From contig JAXCGZ010005750.1 in NCBI GenBank assembly GCA_037179515.1, positions 10,001-74,000 on the forward strand: 64,000 nucleotides of DNA, written 5' to 3'. This DNA is from Halocaridina rubra. Lineage: Eukaryota > Arthropoda > Malacostraca > Decapoda > Atyidae. A program made the translations under genes and the position numbers. The first letter of the stretch is position 1; each line of letters opens with the position of its first letter. The notes below the pieces were generated by a model, which saw nothing but the letters and a program-made list of their open reading frames with translations, was not told where the DNA came from and ran no database searches. Below, one piece after another: positions 1 to 11,042 of the stretch.

Positions 1-60
1 CTTGTCCATTCTTACCTTGTACCCGTCTGCTACTAATAATTATAACATAGTAATTTAACA
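1..60 (+). mobile_element. 3' end of an LTR-like sequence (5' part outside window)
   Basis: The first 60 bases match 6766-6825 with one mismatch (position 30 C versus 6795 G). They end in the classic LTR-type terminus ...AACA and are followed by TTACGTCAGTGGTGACAAACGG, whose TGGTGAC is the sort of motif seen at primer-binding sites of LTR elements. I infer the end of a 5' LTR. The start of the LTR is off-window, so element length and target-site duplication cannot be seen. Confidence 0.5.
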
Positions 61-119
61 TTACGTCAGTGGTGACAAACGGTGAGATAACCCAGTCATC
101 TTACAAAGTGTGAATTCAA

Positions 120-878
120 ATGGAAGTCCAAAATTCATACGACAACTTGGTGGCAGCGCAGTACGGATCATCACGCCTGGAAAACATACAAAGAGACTCT
201 CATATCAGAAGAAACCAGTGCAAAGAAAAGAAAATAAGAATGGCAAAAGCAGAAATCCAACATCTCCCAATTCAAGAAATGAGTGACGAGGCCAAACACC
301 GGAGAATTCTCGAACTGGAGGAGCAAGTGCGGCGCCTACAAGCACGCGCCGACGCCGCTACGTCGAGAAGGAACCCGGTCGACGTCGACACCCCCGACAG
401 TGAAACCGACGCCTCAAGCATCGACGAACAGCCGGCCGCTCCGAACCCCGTGGTGACACAGGGAACGCAGCAGGCCATGCCCCCACCCCGTGCCCTGGTT
501 GTAAAGACGCCTCGAGTCAAAAATTCACTTTTATACCTCGACGGTGCAAATGTAAAAGACCGTGAATGTCCGTCCATAATTCCCGCGACCGACTTCCTGA
601 AATACTTGGGTCTGCGGATGAGAAGTGACGAGTGCTCAAATAGAGAATATTATAAAACTTTGAAGGAACTATTCCTAAGATATTTCTTAGTAAGCCGAAG
701 TGTGACCGGAGCATTGAGTGAAAATGCCCATTACAAGAAGTATAAGTTGCCGGATCCGACCAAGAAGACGGCGATTCGTCGATTTTACTCGAAGAGAAGA
801 AGGAGAACCCCCTCCTTCCTTGCCTTCTGCCATGAAGTTCTTCAGGACCACCTCCTTAAAATAGCTAAGTACTTGTGA
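120..878 (+). CDS. Orphan ORF of an LTR-like element, 252 aa, possibly gag-like
   Basis: An uninterrupted 252-codon frame begins 60 bases after the LTR-like end and is clearly more GC-rich than the AT-rich DNA after its stop. The N-terminal half is charged. Residues about 55-80 contain a Leu-heptad-like stretch (RILELEEQVRRLQARADAA) likely to form a short coiled coil. Residues 84-130 are a low-complexity Asp/Ser/Pro-rich linker. The C-terminal half is compact and basic, with the run KRRRRT near residue 225. No CCHC zinc knuckle, protease, reverse transcriptase or integrase motif is present. I do not recognise the family. The position behind an LTR and leader suggests a gag-like or accessory protein of a non-autonomous element; an unrelated captured gene is possible. 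The first nine codons recur at 6885. Confidence 0.5.
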   Translation: MEVQNSYDNLVAAQYGSSRLENIQRDSHIRRNQCKEKKIRMAKAEIQHLPIQEMSDEAKHRRILELEEQVRRLQARADAATSRRNPVDVDTPDSETDASSIDEQPAAPNPVVTQGTQQAMPPPRALVVKTPRVKNSLLYLDGANVKDRECPSIIPATDFLKYLGLRMRSDECSNREYYKTLKELFLRYFLVSRSVTGALSENAHYKKYKLPDPTKKTAIRRFYSKRRRRTPSFLAFCHEVLQDHLLKIAKYL

Positions 879-3386
879 TCTGTATCCAGTGAGTAATGGG
901 ACAATTAGTAAAAGAAATTGAGGTCGGTGGACGCCGCCATTTTATCTTGTAGTTATGCTTTGACTCAGCCAACCCGCTTATAAGGGGTGTGGCGCTTAAT
1001 AAGTTGATAAAAGTAGAATTTCTGTACCCATTACTAACATGGATAATTTGTACTAATAGCTATAAGCAGTAATAAACTCCATTTTTGTTATAATTTGAGT
1101 AATATAAAGAATTTGCGTTGGAAGTGTGTTCCATTTATTTGTATTAATGCCTAGATTGAATTTTAAGAACGCGAATGTATCGATTTTTAATTGAAAAATT
1201 TAATGCACGTGAAATCACTGTTACAGTATATTAATTTCTTAAGTGTAAGAATTATAGTGAGTAATATACTTGAATCTGCTTTTAAGGTTTTACTTAGAAC
1301 ACGTGTGATTTTCGAGAAAGGAATGTGGAAGTGACCATTCGATCTCCCAACCTCGTTATTATGAATATGTAGTAATTGTACTGAGCTTTGATATTTTAAA
1401 GTACGTGTAAAATCATTTTTATATAAATTTCTTAAAGCGTAAGAAATAGAGTGTTAAGATTGCGCCTGTTTTTAAGTTTTTTTTTTTTTTTTTTTTTTTT
1501 TTTCTCCGCGGGAGGAATGTTTTAGCGAAAGAAAGACATAAATGACAGATCGTTCTTTTTATGTTTTGATGATGGGGAATTAATATTACGATACGTGTGT
1601 GGCATTTTATTTTTGAAGAATAAGAAATTTTGTGATATTGTTTAGAGACGAGTTTTTTATTTTGCGCTATGCAGGCGAAAGTAAGAGTAAATTAGAGGAA
1701 TTTGTGCTGTCCTAGAATAGGGAAGGTTTTTCAGTGTCACCCAAACGTAGCTTCAAGGGAGTAGAATGTTTGTTTGTTCGTTAGAATGGGACCTAGGACT
1801 GGTGAGGAAGTCTGTGACCGCACGGCTCAGCCGAGATTTCACCGTTACTCTCCTTCAGAGAGATAAGGGAAAGGAAAACCAACGTTGTAAATAAAAGGGA
1901 ATTTTACAGAAAGGGGATGATTGTCTTGAAAGTGATATAGCGAATGTGATAGCGAATGAGTATGAATGACTGGGGGTATAATGGGGGGGTTGCTCTAGGG
2001 GGTGAAATCGCGGAAAGCACCGTTAGGAAGCATGATTGGGGAGTCTGCGAAGATCGTTCCCCTGCTCCGCCAGGTCCTTCTGCATGCCATATCAGAGTGT
2101 ATTTATGGGAGGTGATGCGCTGTTGCAATATCTAGTGAGGGATATGTTTGAGAAAGTAATTCTCCACCTGCCCAGATATGGTTGAAATGCCAAGTTTGTT
2201 TTATTTTTGTTTTGTCCCCTACTCCGCCATTGAGATTATTATTCAATTTCCGAGAGATTCCAAGATAGATGTTACGTGATAAAGGACGTGAATCTATGAA
2301 TGATTCTTTATTTTCTTTGCTAGCTGCAGTATATACATTATCTGTCTGAAGAGATATGTTAGATTGATAAAATAAAACTTTGCGAGTTTTAGCCATGATA
2401 ATGTTTTATCAAAATTATTTCAGCTTGGTCATAAAGAAAGAGTGAGAGCTGACACGAAATGACAACAAGAATGTTACACAGCCGTATCCCGTATTTGAGA
2501 GAGCAGTTATAAGTCAAATTCGAGATAGTAAAAGAATATATATATTTTATGTTTGAATTGTTTATGTACAACTCCGTACGAGATTTTGAAGTTTAAGCAA
2601 AATGCATTCTTTACTGTTGCTAATGAAATATACTTTTTGTTTTTATTATTGCATACACAGAGATAGACTTTTTATATTCTTAGATACCCGTTTTTGTTAT
2701 AGTTCTTTTTGTATTGAAGAAATCTTTAAAATCTTACTTAAAGGATTCTGAAAAGATTATCTAGAGATAACCATGGTTAATCCCTATCATTTTCATGAAT
2801 TTTAGATTACAATTGAGCTAATTAAAGATAATTGAGATTATTAGAGATTATCCGCTGAGTTCTAAATTTAAAACCAATGATATTTAAGTCATTATAAGAC
2901 GTCGGTTAAAAAAAAAAAAAAAAAAAAAAGATATTTGTGCTTTTGTTGATCGTAGTAAAGATATTGTCACATATGATTTTGGTCTTTTGCTTTAATTTCA
3001 TCAGAGTGTGTGTGCTTCAACTCAACCCTCTGATTTATAGCAAGAAAAGAATTATCATTATAGACGAGGATGTGTATGCCGTTACAGTAAAGTCCTTATC
3101 AAGATTAAACAGAAAGGAATGGATTCATGCTTCGACAGTTCTGCAGTTGTACACTAAGTTCTTTTTGCTTTTGTTTTTGTTAATGAGGGAATGAGAACAG
3201 CCGCTGACAATAAACGTAAGACTCTATCGATAGTCATTGCTAACGTTTGTTCACGTTCAATTGTTTATTTATTTTATTATTAGAGATACTCTGCGACAAT
3301 TTTTTATTTTCAGTACAAGTAAAAGACAGAGGCCCATCTCAGCTGACTTGTGAGTGGAAGCCGCAACGTATTTCACGGTCGCCCAG

Positions 3387-3449
<63 letters not shown>

Positions 3450-4700
3450 TACCTTTCACTCGACTCTGAGCCTGACAGAGGCTCCGTTCAATGCTAAAAG
3501 AACGTTGCTGTCTTTGATTTTTTTTGTGTGTTTTTTTCCAGCGAAGCTAGGCGATAATTGTGCCTACATTTTATTGCAGTCAATAGATTGTTGCATGCTG
3601 TTATTGCATAAATACTGATAAGACATCGGTAGTACCGCCATTTGCATAAATGTTTGTGCCACATGTCGCAACTGTTTAGAGAATAGATAGAACTCCCATT
3701 GACAAATTGTGGAGCCAGCGAGTTGCCACTTATGCTCTATATATATACATTGATTATGACAGCAGGAATTTAAATATTAAAAGAGACTGTGTTAGAATGA
3801 GCATTGCTATGAAGTATAAGTATAGAACTCTGTTCTTACTTCTGAATGTCAGTCTCCATTGTATATATATTGATATTTCTGATTTAGTATATTTATTTTT
3901 ATTGTTTATTATTCTTATTTTTAGATCATGATTATTAGTAATGTTATTATGTTGACTGATATCGTTGCTATCTCTCAATGGCCTGTTGCTAATTATTATT
4001 TTTGAAATGAAATCAGCAGTAACCCGATGATTTGTATCTTTTAACTGAATTCATACTTGATGTTATTATTGCCACTGCTAATAAGAATGTTTCTTTAGTG
4101 GCTTTTCTCAGCATTTAATGATTGTTCTTTTTGACATTTATAGTAGAGTAATGCTATGTAGCAGTTGCTAAGTCCTAAGTATCTTGGAATAATAATCTAG
4201 TTGTGTAGACACATACCTTCCATTACCACCCTATTCCTAGGCAGCCCCGACCTGCAAGTTCTAAAAGTCTTTAGATTTTGTCCGCTCAGACAAGTCCCTA
4301 GTGCCCATTGAATAGAGATTGCAATCACTTGCAGTTGCAGGGGAGGCAAAGTATAGCCTCGATTACCAACGTATGGCCATTGTTGGTACCCTGAAGTCAT
4401 AGGGAACCTTTCTTACAACTGTAGTAGTGACAGAGGTTCAAATTTTCATCCCGAGATCTGCTTCGAAGGTACGTGTGGATGGCCGTACGGAAGAGAATCG
4501 CTGTGACGTTGCAGGTCTCCTGCGTGGTGGTCTTAGTCAAGATCGGCCGAGGGCGGGACGAGGAAGCCAGGCTGGAAGGATTAGCGGATGGGCCCAGTCC
4601 TTGTCCTTTTTGTTTTGCCTATCCGAGTAACGGAGATATGGCAACAAACCTGGGCCTGCAGCAAGGACAGCGAGGGAGTGAAAAAAATAGAATCCCCGAG
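879..4700. other. AT-rich non-coding stretch, possibly the interior of the LTR-like element
   Basis: No ORF here looks protein-coding; the open frames are short and low in complexity. It holds a poly-T run (about 1478-1503), a poly-A run (about 2908-2928) and a CT array at 3388-3449. If 1-6765 is one LTR-to-LTR unit, this is internal sequence lacking pol. Otherwise it is ordinary intergenic DNA. Confidence 0.4.
3388..3449. repeat. (CT)n microsatellite
   Basis: About 60 bp of CT with one CTGT interruption near 3436. Confidence 0.95.
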
Positions 4701-4742
4701 GGAAACCGTGGAATCGCACCTAGCAAGAATTCATGAGCAAGG

Positions 4743-4892
4743 GACAGAGAAATTAAAAGTCGTCCTGGACAGAGAAAACGAAAGTCGTCCTAGACAGAGA
4801 AATTGAAAGTCGTCCTAGACAGAGAAATTAAAAGTCGTCCTAGACAGAGAAATTAAAAGTCGTCCTAGACAGAGAAATTAAAAGTCGTCCTA
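4743..4892 (+). repeat. 25-bp minisatellite, six tandem units
   Basis: Six head-to-tail copies of a 25-mer beginning GACAGAGAAATT and ending GTCGTCCTA occupy 4743-4892 exactly (6 x 25). Units 4-6 are identical; unit 1 differs at its last base, unit 2 has ACG for ATT-A, and unit 3 has one substitution. A partial seventh unit follows. The identity of the right-hand units points to recent expansion from that side. Confidence 0.95.
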
Positions 4893-4959
4893 GAAAGGGA
4901 GAACAGTCCTAAAAAATAAAAGTTTTAAACTACTTTAAAAAACCATGTAATCTTGATGA

Positions 4960-5145
4960 AATCCCAGAAACAAGGAGATCCCCATACATGTCATAACTGT
5001 AGTGAAAAGAGAGGAAAAGAAACACAGAAATATTTTAAAATATTTTAATAATACCTTTAGAAGCCACGTAAACGAGAAAGAAAAATAATCCCTATACATG
5101 TCCAAACTTTAGTGAAGAGAGAAAGAAGGGTATTTAAGAATCCCT
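4960..5145. repeat. Decayed direct duplication of about 110 bp
   Basis: The phrase ATCCCCATACATGTC...GTAGTGAAAAGAGAG near 4978 recurs as ATCCCTATACATGTCC...TAGTGAAGAGAGAAAG near 5087. This suggests an old tandem duplication with substitutions and indels. Confidence 0.5.
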
Positions 5146-5339
5146 TATTAGTTAATTAAAGTTACCCCCGTATTAGAACTGAAAAAATGGGAAAGAAAAT
5201 GTCCCCACCGTCTTTGTCCACTTCGCTAAACGACAAAATATTTTTATTTTTATGTTTATTTTTTTGTTTTACTAGCTTTAAGATAATTTTAAGCGAAAAA
5301 CTCAGTCTCCCTTAGATATAGTTTTGAATAAGTGCCGTT

Positions 5340-5690
5340 GATAAATTGTATGATTTGAACTAAGATTAATAAGTTGTTTTTCTGCTTAAATAATATTAGT
5401 GTTTTGTTTTAGCATTATTATTATTTGAATTATGATTTAATCTTTGTGTCCATTAAGTTCTCCTATCCATTGGTCTCTGAATAGTAATATAATATGAAAG
5501 TAACAAATGTTTTGTTTGAGGATAAATTGTATGATTTGCACTAAGATTAATAAGTTGTTTTTTCTGCTTAAATAATATTAGTGTTTTGTTGTAGCATCAT
5601 TATTATTTGAACATGATTTAATCTTTAGGTTCATTAAGTTTTTATATTAATTGGTCTCTGAATAGTAATTGCATATCAAGATAGTAAATG
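5340..5690. repeat. Two-copy tandem duplication, period 181 bp
   Basis: Copy 1 begins at 5340 and copy 2 at 5521, both starting GATAAATTGTATGATTTG. They stay alignable to about 5690 with scattered substitutions and small indels, including a shared TTGGTCTCTGAATAGTAAT. No coding content. Confidence 0.85.
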
Positions 5691-6367
5691 TTTCGACTTT
5701 ACACACAGTAAAACATGTTTTGTTTCAGGAGTAGTTTTAAGGCCAAATTTTAAAATAAATTAATGCCCATAGTAACAATAAGAGTAGAAATTATAAGATA
5801 AGGTTTCTTATACAAATTACTATTGATGTTATGGTCTATTGCATTTTACATGTTTATACATGCTAATACTCTACTTAATTGTTTGCTAATGTTCTAAATG
5901 AGTCATAATTCTACTGTAATTAACTCAATTTTGTCTTTTAAAGAAACGAGAGAAGTAGATGAATTAATGTTTTGATTTAAACTGACTTTTGATCTTAATT
6001 AATGTTTGATATTAGTTACACACTGAAATTATACTATATATATATTATGTTTGTATAATTTGTTTAGGGTTCATAGAAATAGGATTTCTTAGATGATAGC
6101 TTAAATAATTCGGCCCCATTTCTATTGTAAACTAATGTTAGCTAGGATATGTCCAAGAGCTCTCGAAAAATTAGCCCATGCTTCGACTGAAATAAGAGAT
6201 ATTTCAGTTTTGGTTGGGAGGGATGTCGTATGACTTCCGTCATGCTGAAGCCAGTCCGTCATGCTGAAGCCAGAATCTGAAACTTGTAACAAATCTTGAG
6301 GGGTAACGGTTGGTCGAGGGCACAGATATTTTATTACAATGTTTGTAGAAAGTGTCAAGGAGATATA

Positions 6368-6825
6368 TGACCGGAACCGTGAGACTTAGGATCTGGCATC
6401 GAGAGGGTAGGAAAGGCCAGGAAGTTAGCCATTAACTAAACCACATGAAACACAAACATGTGGCCCGTACGTAAGTACATGCCCTGGAGAGATGCCCAAT
6501 AGCTCCTCCCCGGAAGTAGGCGGGATTCCACTTCGAACCTGGCGATTTGCAAGACTAGATGTCACTTGATTTCATTGGCAGAATTGGATGTCAAGCCACG
6601 CCCTGCCCCTGGGGGTATTTCAAGAACCACCCAGGGCAGAGACAGTTAGTTAGAACTTTGCCAGGGGCACGAATAGATCATAGATTGTGATAGTCATAGG
6701 GTGGGGGCATTGAGGCGTCGAAGTTGTGTTGTACTCTAGAATAAATATAAGCAAAGGAATCACTGCTTGTCCATTCTTACCTTGTACCCGTCTGGTACTA
6801 ATAATTATAACATAGTAATTTAACA
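6368..6825 (+). mobile_element. Second LTR-like copy (start uncertain)
   Basis: Bases 6766-6825 repeat the window start with one mismatch. Upstream lie an AATAAA signal at 6740-6745 and a GC-richer block (6460-6680) that could be a U3 promoter region. The left end is a guess: possible TG starts are 6368 (after AAGGAGATATA) and 6460 (TGTGGCCCG). No clean polypurine tract was seen. The right end ...TTTAACA is followed not by host DNA but by the element's own leader. Confidence 0.4.
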
Positions 6826-6910
6826 TTACGTCAGTGGTGACAAACGGTGAGATAACCCAGTCATCTTACAAAGTGTGAATTCAAATGGAAGTCCAAAATT
6901 CATACGACAA
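6826..6910 (+). mobile_element. Second copy of leader and first codons of the LTR-element ORF
   Basis: This is identical to 61-145, including the ATG (6885-6887) and the first nine codons of the 252-aa ORF. Homology stops abruptly at 6911, where a TTA/TTG/TCA/TTC microsatellite begins. The frame stays open only through the repeat and is not a real protein there. Leader after an LTR implies tandem elements or a second truncated insertion. Confidence 0.8.
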
Positions 6911-6940
6911 TTATTGTTATTATTATTATTATTGTTGTTG

Positions 6941-7004
<64 letters not shown>

Positions 7005-7072
7005 TATTATTATTATTATTATTATTGTTATTATTATTCTTATTCTCCTTCTTCTTCTTCTTCTTCTTCTTC

Positions 7073-7119
<47 letters not shown>

Positions 7120-7120
7120 T
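6911..7120. repeat. Compound trinucleotide array (TTA/TTG/TCA/TTC)n
   Basis: Some 210 bp of trinucleotide repeats with blocks of TTA, GTT, ATC and TTC sit exactly at the truncation point of the second LTR-element copy. Confidence 0.95.
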
Positions 7121-7408
7121 TAAGTATATATTAACGAATTTTCACTCTTTGCTGAAAACATTTTCAAAATAGATAGTAACTCACTTGTTTTTCGACCTAA
7201 AGGACGAACATCTATTCATCTTATTAAAGCAAGAACACGTGGATAAGCTCTATCAGTTGTGACATCACGCATACAATGGTGCTAAACGGATTCTTTACAG
7301 GTTCTGACTTCGATAAGAAATAAACAGGGCTGCCAACCTTACCTTCAACTCTTCTTAGAAACGCGAATAAAAACTTTAAAATAGCTTCTTACTGAATAAA
7401 GGTGTGTG

Positions 7409-7879
7409 ATTACCTAATTGTGTTTACGGGAAAGAGCCCAAAGCTCGTATCTTCCCGTCTCCTGATCGGTTCCATTTTATACTTAGTGATACTTATCATA
7501 CCTGTCCTTAAAACTATGGATTGAGATAGCATTAACTACCTCCTCGCTTAGCCAATTCCAATTATCAACTACTCTTACACTGAAAAAGTATTTCCTTACA
7601 TCCTGCAAACAAGTTTTCTTACGAAGCTTCAAACTATGACCTCTAGTTCTAGAGCCAGCCATATCAAAATATCGATTCCTATCCACTCTATCATAACCAT
7701 AAAGGAATTTAAAGACTGTCACCATATCCCCCCTCACTCTTCTAGCTTCGAGTGATGGTAAGTCTAATTCCCTCAGCCTCTCATCATAACTGAGATTGCG
7801 TATTTCTGGCACCTGTTTCGTGGCATGTCTTTGAACTTTTTCAAGCTTAGCTATGTGCTTTTTCAAGTGCGGATTCCAA
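7409..7879 (-). mobile_element. CR1/jockey-like LINE, 5'-truncated 3' fragment
   Basis: On the minus strand this holds the C-terminal 127 codons of a LINE ORF2 (7483-7866) plus the 3' tail, which ends in CACAATTAGGTAATCAC. It contains KKHIAKLEKVQRHATK and KYFFSVRVVDNWN, the conserved post-RT C-terminus also seen at 16586. Only about six residues differ from that copy over 127, so both insertions are recent. The 5' break abuts a (GT)n run at 7881-7899. There is no poly-A tail, as expected for CR1-like elements, which end in short tandem repeats. Confidence 0.85.
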
Positions 7880-8163
7880 AAGTGTGTGTGTGTGTGTGTT
7901 TTACAAGAAATACATTACACTTGGGTGCTTCTGTTATGGAAAAGAAAAAATAAATCCTGAGATCTTGCACACGTGCGCTTGAAAGAAAAGGTTTCCTGGC
8001 TAACAACACGTTCGTGACAAAGCATGCAGGGTGTGACCATCTTTAGCCAAGCACTCCAAAACAAACGCCGAGTCAGCGCTTTTGCTTTTTCTTTCTTTCT
8101 ATTTCTTTCTTTCAGTTGTGATCTTTTCCTTTTATGAGGTTTCTCCGGGAAGCGAGAACTAAC

Positions 8164-8164
<1 letters not shown>

Positions 8165-8215
<51 letters not shown>
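8165..8215. repeat. (GA)n microsatellite
   Basis: About 50 bp of GA with one AAA interruption. Confidence 0.95.
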
Positions 8216-8220
<5 letters not shown>

Positions 8221-8660
8221 TATCTTTAGCAGCAGTTCTCCATTTTATATGGGGTAACTGTTTCTCACTTTTCTTTCTTAAGGGGTAGTGTATGGTTTTT
8301 ACTCATATTTTACAACCAGATTCCCTTCCTGACGCTAACCATCTCCATTAATTTGGCATTTGGAAAGGCTCTCTGTCTATTTAAGTATCTGTTTCTTTAA
8401 TTCATAAAATAGAAAACAGATCAATGGGCAGATAAATATATACGTGAGCTGGATCTATCATCTCACTTGTCCCCCCCCCCCGGCTGGAGGATGACTTTTT
8501 TTTTTTTTTTTTAGATTCTTCACCCACGGATGGGTGGAACAACGGGTCATGGAGGACCCATAGGGCGGTCGCCATCCGGCACAGGTATGATGACAGGTTG
8601 AATATGTGTTAAGGCTTTTTTTATATGTATATTTTTGTATGGGATAGAGGAGAATCTAGC
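8216..8660. other. Non-coding spacer
   Basis: No coding signal. It contains poly-C (about 8471-8480) and poly-T (about 8498-8513) runs, followed by CACCCACGGATGGGTGG, a small hairpin. Confidence 0.5.
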
Positions 8661-8662
8661 AC

Positions 8663-8915
8663 TATTATTATTATTAATGTTATTATTATTATTACCTATT
8701 ATTATTATTATTATTATTATTGTTATTATTCCCTTTCTAGTTATTTATTAGAAGACGGGAAGGTGCCAAGAACGTTACCTCATCGAATGAACTCAAAAGC
8801 AATTAGCTCAATCTATCTGTCTATCTATCTATCTATCTATGTACCTACCTACCTACCTATCTATCTATCTATTTATATATCTGTATATCTATCTATCTAT
8901 ATATCTATCTATCTC
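8663..8915. repeat. (TTA)n and (ATCT/ACCT)n microsatellites
   Basis: TTA arrays at about 8663-8730 are followed at 8811-8915 by tetranucleotide ATCT with an ACCT sub-block. The long Ile/Tyr/Leu frames across it are repeat artefacts. Confidence 0.9.
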
Positions 8916-9073
8916 TGCACCATGCAAGCAGGATGCGAATGTAGCCAAGGTGATAGAGAATTGGTGCGATATTACTGTAGTATGTCATTTGACTTCCGTT
9001 GTCGTGAAGGCCTCTCAAAAGCACACGTCAGAAATATGTAGTCAAATAAATGCTTGACAAAGCTCACACTTAG

Positions 9074-9301
9074 GTCCGATTTCTTAAATAGTGTAAACCT
9101 AGGATACCATATTGTTAGTTAGCTAGACACACACAAATGGATTTCATAAACGCATCTGACGCGGTTCTGTGTATGGCTAGGATCCCGCATGCGGGATCCT
9201 AGCCATACACAGAACCGTGTCAGATGCGTTTATGAAATCCATGTGTGTCTAGCTAACTAACAGTATGGTATCCTAGGTTTACACTGATTAAGAAATCGGA
9301 C
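9074..9301. repeat. Near-perfect palindrome, arms about 114 bp, no spacer
   Basis: The axis lies between 9189 and 9190 in GATCCCGCATGCGGGATC. The left arm from GTCCGATTTCTTAA (9074) is the reverse complement of the right arm, which ends at ATCGGAC (9301). Differences are few: a 4-bp length change in the ACACACAC tract near 9130 and several single-base changes. It could be a MITE with very long terminal inverted repeats, two head-to-head copies of a repeat, or an inverted duplication made in replication or assembly. Confidence 0.9.
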
Positions 9302-9348
9302 TTTTGTCCATCACAGGCGAAAAATCTCGGGATATCTAATTTATGTTC

Positions 9349-9529
9349 CAGTTTTACGTCACGGACTCCCTTTTCAACCAAGGGCTAGGACGGTTGCCTT
9401 CTTGCGAAGGACTTGATCTGGCAGATGTAATCGTTACCCTGAGTGCATGCCTCAAACCGTTGCGGGGCGCGAACCCTCGACCTGACACCTCAAAGTCGCG
9501 GACGCTACCGCCTGAGCCACGGTGACTAC
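9349..9529 (-). mobile_element. tRNA-derived SINE, family 1
   Basis: On the minus strand it begins GTCACCGTGGCTCAGGCGGTAG, which contains a Pol III A box. B-box-like GGTCGAGGGTTCG follows, then a body with AGTCCTTCGCAAGAAGGCAA and an end at GTCCGTGACGTAAAAC. The same unit occurs at 14376, 19192, 19515 and 59406. Confidence 0.85.
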
Positions 9530-9752
9530 TTCTGTTATAATGATAATCTAATTTCAATATTCACTCTTGAATAATGAGTTACTCTCTCGTTCCCAGTTAT
9601 ATATAGTGATTGTCTGCAAAAAAAAAAATAATAATATTTTATCGCTATGACTAATCTTTATTAATTAGATTATAACAGTTAATGCAGATAATAGAGTACG
9701 TTAGAACATTTTCCAAGAGTACATAGAATGTTCTGGAATTTATAGCCGCATA

Positions 9753-9758
<6 letters not shown>

Positions 9759-9818
<60 letters not shown>

Positions 9819-9823
9819 TTCAG

Positions 9824-9889
<66 letters not shown>
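9759..9889. repeat. Paired (CT)n arrays
   Basis: Two CT arrays (9759-9815 and 9826-9889) are separated by CGTTTTCAGAG. Confidence 0.95.
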
Positions 9890-9892
<3 letters not shown>

Positions 9893-10249
9893 TCCATGGT
9901 CTCTTGGGCATGCCCCTCACCTACCCTCTTACTCGCCCCTACCCTGATTGGTATGCCTTGCCCAATTCATCCTCATCGAAAAAAATTGAAAATAAGTTTT
10001 AATCTTTTTAATTATTTTACATATGGGTGTTATACGAACTACTACGTAAAAATATATATTTATTTTTTTATGGTTTAACGTCCTTTTCTTTCACAATAAA
10101 TGGTTAGAATCTACTGGTATTTATTGTCTGACGAAATCTCACGCCAGCGAAACAAGTTCAGTCTCGTCTAAATGTTTTTGGCCGATTTTAACCGGGATCT
10201 CGGCGAGCGAGTTACGGTAATTAGCCATTATACATGGTATATATTGGGA

Positions 10250-10255
<6 letters not shown>

Positions 10256-10332
<77 letters not shown>
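10256..10332. repeat. (TA)n microsatellite
   Basis: An uninterrupted TA run of about 77 bp. Confidence 0.95.
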
Positions 10333-10335
<3 letters not shown>

Positions 10336-10537
10336 ATTTGAGCTTACGAAGAATTGGAACTTGACTTTTATTAACAGCGATCAACTGAAGATTACAGACC
10401 TCAGCTATACCCCAAGTGAAGGATGCAGATTTTTTTTTACTGGGCTGCATATTCAATCATTGATTAAAATATAAACTACATAAAGGAATTATAAACACAA
10501 AATAATAATTAATGTAAACAATTAAATAAAAAATAGC

Positions 10538-10560
10538 TAAACCTAACCTAACCTAACCCA
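10538..10560. repeat. Interstitial telomere-like (CCTAA)n
   Basis: AAACCTAACCTAACCTAACC contains about three to four units of CCTAA, the complement of the arthropod telomeric TTAGG. Confidence 0.8.
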
Positions 10561-10639
10561 GCCTTCATCAACAGTGACCAACTGAAGATTATGGACACCA
10601 ACTTTATCCCAACTAAAGAATCAGGCCCCAGCACCTCAT

Positions 10640-10757
<118 letters not shown>

Positions 10758-11042
10758 TAGCTTATCAAGTGGGGAAGTTTCACAGCTGACATATAAGTAT
10801 TATCGTAGAAATAGAGATAAGATAAGGAGGTTAATCATAGATTAAGGGTGTATATTTTATATATTGTTGTTGTCATGGCTATTTTATTTGAGGAAATAGC
10901 GTAATTATAGCTTATGAAACACTATGATTCATATATCTCCACAGAATCGAGTATATGAAGAAAGCTACTCCCATAGAAGTAACAGATCTCTTCACCAAAA
11001 ATTATGTTGAACATGAAATTCCTCCTATTTTAGTATGCATAT

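Noticed and set aside
4427..4806. Overlapping short plus-strand frames with a signal-peptide-like start
   Set aside because: No splice context or family match; overlapping frames are all equally open, as expected by chance in a GC-richer patch.
4743..4892. CRISPR-like array
   Set aside because: Repeats are contiguous with no unique spacers, and the genome is eukaryotic.
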